This document shows positions 10,111 through 17,249 of a stretch of DNA of 64,000 nucleotides, in pieces (position 1 is the first letter of the stretch; every line of letters begins with the position of its first letter). The position numbers and the translations under genes are program-made. Origin of the DNA: an uncultured Lutibacter sp. (GTDB lineage Bacteria; Bacteroidota; Bacteroidia; Flavobacteriales; Flavobacteriaceae); the NCBI RefSeq assembly GCF_947493565.1, contig NZ_CANLRG010000006.1, positions 62,001 to 126,000 of the forward strand. Direction: 5' to 3'. The notes under the pieces are model-generated. The model saw only the letters and a list, made by a program, of their open reading frames with translations. It made no database searches and was not told the DNA's origin.

Positions 10111-10126
10111 TATGACAACTGTCATA
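10111..10126. promoter_or_regulatory. Crp/Fnr-like 16-bp dyad upstream of the DUF2249 cluster
   Basis: TATGACAACTGTCATA is a perfect inverted repeat of 7+7 with a 2-bp centre, resembling binding sites of Crp/Fnr-superfamily regulators of the HcpR/DNR kind. Its centre lies about 70 bp upstream of the transcription start expected from the TACTTTTG element at 10176, a usual place for a class I activator. The downstream genes belong to families often linked to nitrosative or low-oxygen stress, which fits. The regulator is not in this window. Confidence 0.5.
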
Positions 10127-10175
10127 AGCGTTTAAATTTATTTAATCTAAATTATGATAATAATAATTTTATAAG

Positions 10176-10183
10176 TACTTTTG
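10176..10183 (+). promoter_or_regulatory. Putative -7 promoter element (TACTTTTG) for the DUF2249 cluster
   Basis: TACTTTTG matches TAnnTTTG and lies 41 bp upstream of the ATG at 10225. The predicted start of transcription is near 10189. No clear -33 TTTG is visible about 20 bp upstream, consistent with an activator-dependent promoter. Confidence 0.4.
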
Positions 10184-10184
10184 A

Positions 10185-10206
10185 TAAAGGATAAATTAAT
10201 CCTTTA
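10185..10206. promoter_or_regulatory. Inverted repeat at the predicted transcription start of the DUF2249 cluster
   Basis: TAAAGGAT and ATCCTTTA form an 8-bp perfect inverted repeat with a 6-bp AT spacer, located over the expected transcription start. It could be a repressor operator or a small leader hairpin. There is no U-tract, so a terminator is unlikely. Confidence 0.35.
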
Positions 10207-10224
10207 TTAATTAAAAAAACTTTT

Positions 10225-10764
10225 ATGAAATCAATTTCAAAAGATAATTTAACGGTTTGTTTAGATGTAAGACCAATTTTAGCAAATGGCAATGATCCTT
10301 TTAATGAAATTATGGCTGTGGTTCAAAAGCTAGAAAAAGGACAAACACTTCAAATTATTAATACATTTCAGCCAATTCCTCTAATCAATAAATTAGAAAA
10401 TAATGGTTATAAATCTTGGACAGAGCAACCTGAAATTGGAGTTTATCATACTTTTTTTAAAAAAGAGGAAGTGCTTACTTCAAATTTTGAGAATAAGAAT
10501 GAAGAAGAAAGCTTAAAATTTGAAGCTTGTTATAAATCTTTTATTGGTAAATTGAAAAGTATAGATGTTCGTCATTTAGAAATGCCAGAACCAATGACTG
10601 CTATTTTAGAGGAGTTAGAACATTTACCTGAAAGTTTTGCGCTGTTTGTGGACCATAAAAAAGTACCACAATTTTTATTGCCTGAATTAGAAGAAAGAGG
10701 GTTTGAAATATTATTTCATAAAAAATCTTTAACTCATATACAGTTACTAATTTTTAAAAAATAA
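10225..10764 (+). CDS. Tandem DUF2249 domain protein
   Basis: This 179-residue cytoplasmic protein contains two copies of the DUF2249 fold. The first is at ~8-75 (LTVCLDVRPILANGNDPFNE, with the inner block GQTLQIINTFQPIPLINKL). The second is at ~110-179 (SIDVRHLEMPEPMTAILEEL, then FVDHKKVPQFLLPELEERGF). DUF2249 is related to the TusA/SirA-like fold and often occurs near nitric-oxide and haem-copper-oxidase-like genes; its biochemical role is not settled. It is the first of three closely spaced genes: the next begins 4 bp after its stop. A Crp/Fnr-like dyad lies ~100 bp upstream, suggesting control by oxygen or nitrosative stress. Confidence 0.8.
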   Translation: MKSISKDNLTVCLDVRPILANGNDPFNEIMAVVQKLEKGQTLQIINTFQPIPLINKLENNGYKSWTEQPEIGVYHTFFKKEEVLTSNFENKNEEESLKFEACYKSFIGKLKSIDVRHLEMPEPMTAILEELEHLPESFALFVDHKKVPQFLLPELEERGFEILFHKKSLTHIQLLIFKK

Positions 10765-10768
10765 TGCT

Positions 10769-12058
10769 TTGAATGGCTTAAAAACAAATAACGCTCCAAA
10801 TAGTAGTGTGGTTGTTCCTCATTTTATTTTTGGAGCCATAAGCTTTTTTTTACTGGCTGTAATGCTATTTTTATCAAGCTCAAACTTGTTAGAAGTTTAC
10901 TTTAATAATAAGTTGGTAGCGATCACTCATATGGGAGTTTTAGGCTGGGCTACTATGATTATTTTTGGGGCTTTATATCAATTAATACCAGTGGTATTCG
11001 AAACCGCTTTGTTTAGTGAAAAATTAGCAAAGTTTACATTTTGGATTTCAGTATTTAGCGTATGTTTTTTATGTTATTCTTTTTGGGTGGCTTCTTATAC
11101 CATATTGCTGCCTTATGCATCTTTATGTATGTTTTTTTCATTACTGCTGTTTGTAGTCAATGTTTTACTTTCTCACCAAAAATCAGCTATAAAAAATTGG
11201 TCATCTAGGTTAGTGGTTGCTGCAATTATTTGGCTTTTGATAACAGAAATTTTAGGAACTTTAGTCGCTTTAAATTTTAAATTTAATTTTTTTAATGAAA
11301 CTCATATACATTATCTAAAAATACATGCAACCATTGGCTTAGTAGGGTGGTTTCTATTATTAATTATTGGGGTAGGTTCTACTTTAATTCCAATGTTTTT
11401 AATTTCACATGAATTAAATAAAAACAAACTAAAGGCTTCATTTTACTTTATAAATATAGGGTTGTTATTATTTATTTTAAATGGGTTTTTTATAAATGTT
11501 TCAAGTTTAATTTATATAAATTGGCTTTTAATTGCTTTTGGAGTTTTGTTTTTTGTGTCCTTTATTTTTGATTCATTTAAAAAAAGAATGCGTAAAAAAT
11601 TAGATGTTGGTATGCAATACTCTATGATAGCAATTGCTTCAATTTTATTACCAATAGTTATAAGTAGTGTTTTAATTTTAAGATTTAATATTCAATTTGA
11701 ATTGCTTTCTCGTATAACAATATTTTACGGATTTTCAATCTTATTTGGATTTATAACAACTTTAATTTTAGGTCAAACTTATAAAACACTTCCTTTTATT
11801 ATTTGGCTTGATAGGTATAAAAAATTAGTTGGTAAAATAAAAACACCATTACCACGAGAACTATACTCTAACAGAATAGCTTCAATTCAATTTTACCTGT
11901 ATTTAATATTTATCATACTAACTCCAATAGGGGTTTTATTGAATCAAGAAATTATAGTTAAATTAGGGTGTTTTACACTGTTATTAGTAAGTGTTTTGTA
12001 TATGATGAACGTATTTAAAATTATTTTACATAAAGTAAAACCTATTGAAAATGAATAA
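10769..12058 (+). CDS. Haem-copper oxidase subunit I-like / NnrS-like membrane protein
   Basis: The 429-residue product is very hydrophobic with about twelve predicted transmembrane helices. Conserved His-containing segments ITHMGVLGWATMIIFGALYQ (~residues 52-71) and HYLKIHATIGLVGWF (~186-200) resemble haem-ligand helices of cytochrome oxidase subunit I and NnrS-type proteins. The full CuB ligand set of a true oxidase is not evident. The only start that keeps the first helix is TTG, 4 bp after the DUF2249 stop, because the nearby ATG is followed at once by a stop. The DUF59 gene overlaps its 3' end. A haem/copper membrane protein for nitric oxide handling or respiration under stress is plausible but unproven. 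Confidence 0.7.
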   Translation: MNGLKTNNAPNSSVVVPHFIFGAISFFLLAVMLFLSSSNLLEVYFNNKLVAITHMGVLGWATMIIFGALYQLIPVVFETALFSEKLAKFTFWISVFSVCFLCYSFWVASYTILLPYASLCMFFSLLLFVVNVLLSHQKSAIKNWSSRLVVAAIIWLLITEILGTLVALNFKFNFFNETHIHYLKIHATIGLVGWFLLLIIGVGSTLIPMFLISHELNKNKLKASFYFINIGLLLFILNGFFINVSSLIYINWLLIAFGVLFFVSFIFDSFKKRMRKKLDVGMQYSMIAIASILLPIVISSVLILRFNIQFELLSRITIFYGFSILFGFITTLILGQTYKTLPFIIWLDRYKKLVGKIKTPLPRELYSNRIASIQFYLYLIFIILTPIGVLLNQEIIVKLGCFTLLLVSVLYMMNVFKIILHKVKPIENE

Positions 12059-12368
12059 ACAACAAATTACCGAATTTGAATTAAAAACTTTAGAACTTCT
12101 AAAATCAGTTATGGATCCTGAAATAGAAATTAATATTGTTGATTTAGGATTGATATATGAATTGTATTATGATGGTGATAAAAAAATTAATATTGTTATG
12201 ACATTTTCTACACCTGCTTGTCCATTAGGAGAAACAATTATTTCAAATATAAAAGAAACTATAAAGCAAAAACACCCCAATTTTGAAACCGTAATTGATG
12301 TTGTTTTTCATCCTCAATGGAATAACACAATGGTAAGTGAAGAGGGAAGAAAAATTTTAGGATTGTAA
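12051..12368 (+). CDS. DUF59 / MIP18-like Fe-S cluster assembly factor
   Basis: A 105-residue protein of the DUF59 (SufT/PaaD-like) family. It has the features of this fold: VMDPEIEINIVDLGLIYEL near residues 20-40, and TFSTPACPLGETI with the single conserved Cys near residue 60. Family members help mature Fe-S proteins. I place the start at the ATG at 12051, which overlaps the upstream stop codon by 8 bp; a TTG two codons earlier is possible. Translational coupling with the membrane-protein gene suggests a shared role, for example repair or loading of metal centres. It converges with trkH, leaving 7 bp between them. Confidence 0.85.
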   Translation: MNKQQITEFELKTLELLKSVMDPEIEINIVDLGLIYELYYDGDKKINIVMTFSTPACPLGETIISNIKETIKQKHPNFETVIDVVFHPQWNNTMVSEEGRKILGL

Positions 12369-12375
12369 AATCTGG

Positions 12376-13875
12376 TTAACACTTTTTCCAAAAAAAAGGA
12401 GTAAACAATACTAAAACCGTAAATAGTTCTAATCTTCCAATTAGCATTAAAAATGAGCAAAGCCATTTTGCAGGAATTGATAAATGCTCAAAATTATCAA
12501 CCGGGCTTACTGAGCCTATTGCTGGACCAATATTACCTAGTGAAGAAGTGGCTGCTCCCATAGCAGATTGAAAATCGAGTCCAAATAAGGTAAGTAAAAT
12601 AGATCCAGTAATAAAAATACCCATATACAAAATAAAAAAAGCAAGGATATTATAAACAATATTTTTTGGTACTGGATTGCCATCATACCTTATAGGAATT
12701 ATAGCATTAGGGTGCAATTGTTTTTTAAATTCGAGCAAACTATTTTTTATCATAATAATGTGCCTCACAATTTTTACCCCACCACTTGTGGAACCTGCAG
12801 AACCTCCAATAAAGAATAAGGAAAACATAAGCATGGTTGCTAATGAATTCCACATTGTAAAATCTGCAGTAACAAAACCTGTGGTGGTTAGTACAGAAGT
12901 TATTTGAAATATTGCATGTCTAAAAGCACTTTCAGTTTCTCCCCAAGGTTTAGGGTGATTTACTGTGGTTACTAAGTTAGGATCTTGGTGATTAACTATT
13001 AAAAAAGTTATGATAATGGTTAATCCTAAAATGCCAAAAAAGAAATATTTAAACTCTTCACTATTGAGTACCTTTCTAACTTTTCCTTTTAGTACAAAAT
13101 AGGTAAGTATAAAGTTAGTTCCTGCAACAAACATAAAAAATGTAATAATGTATTGTATTATTGGAAAGTTATTATAATGAGCTACACTTGCATTTTTAGT
13201 TGAAAAACCTCCAGTACTCATTGTTGCCATTGCATGATTAATTGCATCAAACCATGTCATTCCAGCAATTTTAAGTAGGAAAAACTCTGTAAAGGTTAAA
13301 GAAAAGTAAATAATCCATAATCTTTTAGCAGTTTCAGTTATTCTTGGATGCATTTTATCAGCTGATGGACCTGGAGCTTCTGCCATAAATAACTGCATAC
13401 CACCAATGCCTAATAAAGGTAAAATAGCTACGGTAAGAACAATAATACCCATACCTCCAATCCAATGAGTGGCACTTCGCCAAAACAGAATTCCTTTTGG
13501 CATAGATTCGATATCAGTTAAAATAGAAGATCCAGTTGTTGAATACCCCGAAATTGTCTCAAAAAAAGCATTGGTGTAATTTGGAATTGCACCTGTAAAA
13601 ACATAGGGAAGTGTTCCAGTGAATGACAACATTAACCACCCCAAAGTAACAATTAAATATCCTTCTTTTTTACCTAAATTTTTCTTTGCATTTCTATTAA
13701 AAAACCAAAGTAGAAAACCAATAATAATTGTTGTTAAACCAGCCTGTAGAATTCCCAATTGTTCAGGTTCATTATGGTATATGCTAAAAGGAACTGCAAT
13801 AAGCATAAAAACACCATTTAACATAGATGTTAAGCCTAAAAAACTAATGATAATTTTTATGTTAAACTGCTTCAT
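12376..13875 (-). CDS. trkH: Trk/Ktr potassium uptake protein, channel subunit TrkH
   Basis: The 499-residue integral membrane protein has the four-fold M1-P-M2 repeat of the TrkH/KtrB/HKT superfamily. The four filter loops are visible: GYSTTGSS, MSTGGFST, LTTTGFVT and SSLGNIGP, each with the key Gly. The loop between repeats is rich in Gly and Ser (GGSAGSTSGGVK), typical of the TrkH gating loop. It forms the inner-membrane K+ pathway and works with the cytoplasmic NAD-binding TrkA, encoded 3 bp upstream in the same operon. Length is close to the family norm. Confidence 0.93.
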   Translation of the reverse strand: MKQFNIKIIISFLGLTSMLNGVFMLIAVPFSIYHNEPEQLGILQAGLTTIIIGFLLWFFNRNAKKNLGKKEGYLIVTLGWLMLSFTGTLPYVFTGAIPNYTNAFFETISGYSTTGSSILTDIESMPKGILFWRSATHWIGGMGIIVLTVAILPLLGIGGMQLFMAEAPGPSADKMHPRITETAKRLWIIYFSLTFTEFFLLKIAGMTWFDAINHAMATMSTGGFSTKNASVAHYNNFPIIQYIITFFMFVAGTNFILTYFVLKGKVRKVLNSEEFKYFFFGILGLTIIITFLIVNHQDPNLVTTVNHPKPWGETESAFRHAIFQITSVLTTTGFVTADFTMWNSLATMLMFSLFFIGGSAGSTSGGVKIVRHIIMIKNSLLEFKKQLHPNAIIPIRYDGNPVPKNIVYNILAFFILYMGIFITGSILLTLFGLDFQSAMGAATSSLGNIGPAIGSVSPVDNFEHLSIPAKWLCSFLMLIGRLELFTVLVLFTPFFWKKC

Positions 13876-13878
13876 AAA

Positions 13879-15225
13879 TTAATTGAATAGTTTTTCAACT
13901 TTATGAATAGCCTCTGGCAAACAGAAAACAACTGCTTTATCTCCAGCTAAAATTTGAAAATCACCAAAGGTCATGTGCGCTACACCATCTCTAATTACTC
14001 CACCAAAGACAGCTTTTTTTGTCAATTTTATATCTTTTACTAATTTTTTTGTTACTGATGAGTTTTCTTTTACTTTAAATTCTAACACTTCGGCATCTAC
14101 ATTATGTAAGTTTGCTAATTTTAAAACTTCTCCTTTTCTAACATGTTTAAAAATGGCGCTGGCTGCTAGTAATTTTTTATTAATTAAAGTGTCAATTCCT
14201 ATGGTTTGTGAAATATTGATGTAATCCATGTTTTCAACTAAAGCAATTGTTTTTTTTACACCTTTTGATTTGGCAACCAAGCATGACATAATATTGGTTT
14301 CGGAATTTCCAGTTACAGCAACAAAAGCGTCCATTTCGGCAATGTTTTCTTCCTCTAAAAGTTCTACATCTCTACCATCACCTTTAATAATTAAAGCATT
14401 GGGTAATTTTTCTGCAACATCTTTAGCTCTTTCTTTATCAATTTCAATTAATTTAATATTGAAATTACTATCACATAAATTTCTTGCCGCTTTAACACCA
14501 ATTTTACTAGCACCCAAAATCATTACATTTTTAACTCCAAACTGAGTTTTACCCATAAGCTTGTATAATTTTTTTATACTAGTTTGGGGAGCTGAAAAAT
14601 AAATTTGATCGTAAGCTCTATAAATAGAATTCCCTCTTGGGATAATAGTTTCATCGCTATTTTCAGGTTTAATTGCAATGGTAATAAAATCTACATCAGA
14701 AAACCGTTCGCGAGCTTCTTGAACAGTTAAGTTAATTAATGGTGAGTTATACTCTAAAGTGCTTCCTAAGATGTTAAGAGTTCCATTTTCAAACTCAATA
14801 GTATCATTAAATGCAGATTGGTGTAATAACATTTTAATTTCATCAGCAGCTAATTCACCTGGAGAAATCATACTATCAATACCTAATTCACTAAAATCTA
14901 TTTCAGAGTTTTGAGTAAATTCATGACTGGAAATTCTAGCAATTGTTTTTTTAACACCTAATTTTTTAGCAATTACGGCTAACATAAAATTGGTGTTTTG
15001 AGATTCAGTTACTGCTAAAAAAATATCTGCTTTATCAATGTTAATTTCTTTTAAAAGCTTTATAGAAGTTGCATCGCCTTTTTTTGTAATTACATCAATA
15101 TGGTTGCTGGCATATTCAAGTCGTTCAGCATCAGTATCAATTAAATAGATGTCTTGAGACTCATAAGAAAGAAGTTTTGCTAAATGAAAACCTACATCTC
15201 CCGCACCTGCAATAATAATTTTCAT
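13879..15225 (-). CDS. trkA: Trk system potassium transporter regulatory subunit TrkA
   Basis: A 448-residue protein with two tandem RCK units, each a TrkA_N Rossmann domain followed by a TrkA_C domain. The first nucleotide-binding site is IIIAGAGDVGFHLA (residues 3-16) with the acidic end LIDTD (~29-33). The second begins VMILGASKIGVKAA (~231-244). TrkA_C domains lie near 140-225 and 365-448. The protein binds NAD(H) or ATP on the cytoplasmic face of TrkH and gates K+ flow. It is first in the trkA-trkH operon, with a good -7 element just upstream. Confidence 0.93.
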   Translation of the reverse strand: MKIIIAGAGDVGFHLAKLLSYESQDIYLIDTDAERLEYASNHIDVITKKGDATSIKLLKEINIDKADIFLAVTESQNTNFMLAVIAKKLGVKKTIARISSHEFTQNSEIDFSELGIDSMISPGELAADEIKMLLHQSAFNDTIEFENGTLNILGSTLEYNSPLINLTVQEARERFSDVDFITIAIKPENSDETIIPRGNSIYRAYDQIYFSAPQTSIKKLYKLMGKTQFGVKNVMILGASKIGVKAARNLCDSNFNIKLIEIDKERAKDVAEKLPNALIIKGDGRDVELLEEENIAEMDAFVAVTGNSETNIMSCLVAKSKGVKKTIALVENMDYINISQTIGIDTLINKKLLAASAIFKHVRKGEVLKLANLHNVDAEVLEFKVKENSSVTKKLVKDIKLTKKAVFGGVIRDGVAHMTFGDFQILAGDKAVVFCLPEAIHKVEKLFN

Positions 15226-15241
15226 GTTAAAAAATTTGGTA

Positions 15242-15249
15242 CAAAGATA
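15242..15249 (-). promoter_or_regulatory. Putative -7 promoter element for trkA-trkH
   Basis: On the minus strand the bases read TATCTTTG, an exact TAnnTTTG match, 16 bp upstream of the trkA ATG. This predicts a leader of about 10 nt. No convincing -33 element is seen. Confidence 0.4.
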
Positions 15250-15336
15250 TTATACTTATTTTAAAATTTGTTACTTTTTTTAAAGTGTTGATTATTTGGT
15301 TTTTATGGACGTTTGAAATAATAATTACTGAAAATC

Positions 15337-16038
15337 TTAAGAATTTAAAATTTTATGTTTTACTTCTTCTACATAAGTTCTTCCAAAAGGATATCGGATT
15401 CCACCAATTTCAACACTGTTTCCCTCTATAGTGTCAATTTTATCAATAGCAATTGTATAAGATCTATGAATTCTAATAAAATTATCTTCAGGTAACTGAT
15501 CTGTAAAACTACATAATGTTTGGTGAATGATGTATTTGTTATTTAAAGTTGTTATTTTTAAATAATCTTTTAAGCTTTCAATGACTAAAATTTCATCTAA
15601 ATAAATTTTCTTCATTTTCTTTTTGTCAATTTTAACAAAAATATAAGGTCTTTCTTTAGTTTGAATATTGATTTTGGTTGCATTTAAAATTTTAAATACT
15701 TTGTTAATAGCCTTTGCAAATCTTGGAAAAGCAATTGGTTTTACTAAATAATCTAAAACATCTAATTCATAGGAATCAACAGCAAACTCAGTATGTGCAG
15801 TAGTAATAATTATTTGAGGTTTGTTTTCTAATGTTTTTATAAAATTTAGACCATCTAATAATGGCATATTTATGTCTAAAAAAATCAAGTCCACACAGTT
15901 GTCATTCAAAAATGACAATGCGTCAATTGCATTGTTGAACGTATTAACAAGTTCAATATCATTAAATTGTTTTAAATGATTTTTTATAACATTTATAGCT
16001 AAAGGCTCATCGTCAATTATTAGGCAGGTTGTTTTCAT
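15337..16038 (-). CDS. LytTR-family response regulator
   Basis: The 233-residue protein has an N-terminal receiver domain with the acidic pair IIDDEP (7-12), phospho-acceptor Asp55 in LIFLDINMP, and Lys in YLVKP near residue 100. The C-terminal LytTR DNA-binding domain spans ~130-233 (FVKIDKKKMKKIYLDEILVI, IHRSYTIAIDKI). Its start codon overlaps the kinase gene stop by 4 bp, so the two are translationally coupled. The pair is divergent from the N-glycan locus and is the only transcription regulator near it. A role in controlling that locus is an inference from position only. Confidence 0.93.
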   Translation of the reverse strand: MKTTCLIIDDEPLAINVIKNHLKQFNDIELVNTFNNAIDALSFLNDNCVDLIFLDINMPLLDGLNFIKTLENKPQIIITTAHTEFAVDSYELDVLDYLVKPIAFPRFAKAINKVFKILNATKINIQTKERPYIFVKIDKKKMKKIYLDEILVIESLKDYLKITTLNNKYIIHQTLCSFTDQLPEDNFIRIHRSYTIAIDKIDTIEGNSVEIGGIRYPFGRTYVEEVKHKILNS

Positions 16039-17114
16039 TTTAATTTAATTTTTAATGCCACTATAAATAGGTTATTTTTTTCTTCAATATTTAAATTGTA
16101 TTCATCTTTTTTATACCCCAAAGCTAGTCTTTTTTTTACATTTTCTAATCCAATTCCTCCAATCTCTTTTTGTTGCTTTTTATAATTCGTTTTTGCGGGT
16201 AATGGATTTGAAATGGTAAAGTAAAGGAAATCTTGGTCTATTGTAAAATCAATAGTGATTTTTATTTTCCCAATATTTTTATTTGCTCCGTGTTTAAAAG
16301 CATTTTCAATAAAAGATAATAAAAGTAATGGGGCAATTTTCTTATTTTTAATATCTCCAGAAATACTCATATCAACTTCTAGATTTTCATCAAACCTAAT
16401 CTTTTCTATATCTAAATAATTTTGAATGCAAAGAATTTCTTTTTCCAAACTCTGTTTATTTTTCTTTGTTTCATATAGAAAATACCTCATTAAATCGGAG
16501 AGTTTTAGAATAACTTTAGGTGTTTTTTTAGAGCATTCTAATGATAAAGAATAGATATTGTTGAGGGTGTTGAAAAAGAAATGAGGAGAAACCTGTGTTC
16601 TTAAAAATAATAACTCAGTTTCAAGCTTGGCCTTTTCTAAATCTGCTACACGTCGATGTTCCTTTAGCCAGTCCATAGTTACTTTAATTGCAGTTACAAA
16701 TGTAATTACATAGAGTTCTCCAATCATCATATCTACAGAATAATTAAATGTTAACTTGCTTATAACTTCTGTTCCTTCAGGCCAAACATTCTCACTAACT
16801 AAGTAGTAGGTAAGGTTAAATTTAGCAAGTAACATAATAAACAATGATAGAATTAAGAGAATTACATAGGTTAAGTATTTTCGTTTAAAAATAAACTTAG
16901 GCATAAAAACATAGATGTTTAAATAGCATAAAGTCATATGTATAGGAAAGCCTATAAGGTTAGTTTTTAAAGAGTAAATATAATCATCAAAATAGCTACC
17001 CCAACGAAGTGTGTTAAAGATAAAGTAAAGTGTCCAAAAAATGAAATGATGCCTTAAAGTTATTTCTTGAACTTTAGAGGAATTGGCATTGAATTTTTGT
17101 AGTATTTTAGACAT
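16035..17114 (-). CDS. LytS/YehU-type sensor histidine kinase
   Basis: A 359-residue inner-membrane kinase. Four hydrophobic segments lie between ~22 and ~145, then a short coiled coil (~150-175). The His_kinase dimerisation motif QVSPHFFFNTLNN has phospho-acceptor His178. The C-terminal HATPase has an N box (SFIENAFKHGANK) and GIGLENVKKRL. No large periplasmic sensor domain is present, so the signal is probably sensed in or near the membrane. It is paired with the LytTR regulator downstream. Confidence 0.92.
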   Translation of the reverse strand: MSKILQKFNANSSKVQEITLRHHFIFWTLYFIFNTLRWGSYFDDYIYSLKTNLIGFPIHMTLCYLNIYVFMPKFIFKRKYLTYVILLILSLFIMLLAKFNLTYYLVSENVWPEGTEVISKLTFNYSVDMMIGELYVITFVTAIKVTMDWLKEHRRVADLEKAKLETELLFLRTQVSPHFFFNTLNNIYSLSLECSKKTPKVILKLSDLMRYFLYETKKNKQSLEKEILCIQNYLDIEKIRFDENLEVDMSISGDIKNKKIAPLLLLSFIENAFKHGANKNIGKIKITIDFTIDQDFLYFTISNPLPAKTNYKKQQKEIGGIGLENVKKRLALGYKKDEYNLNIEEKNNLFIVALKIKLK

Positions 17115-17153
17115 TGTTTAATACTTTTTTTTATGTTTAACCCTTTTTACACG

Positions 17154-17249
17154 TTGTACGTCTAATATTTTTTTTTAAAACACAAAATTAAACAATATTT
17201 ATAACTAAATTAAAAATTACAAATTTTACAATTATAGAATAACGTACAA
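17154..17249. promoter_or_regulatory. Divergent intergenic region with spaced inverted repeat TTGTACGT / ACGTACAA
   Basis: Between the kinase gene (starts 17114, leftward) and the first GH92 gene (starts 17249, rightward), TTGTACGT at 17154-17161 is repeated in inverted form as ACGTACAA at 17242-17249, with 80 bp between. The second copy touches the start codon. On the minus strand TAATTTTG at 17183-17190 fits a -7 element for the kinase gene. No TAnnTTTG is seen for the GH92 direction, so that promoter is probably atypical or activator-dependent. Confidence 0.3.
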
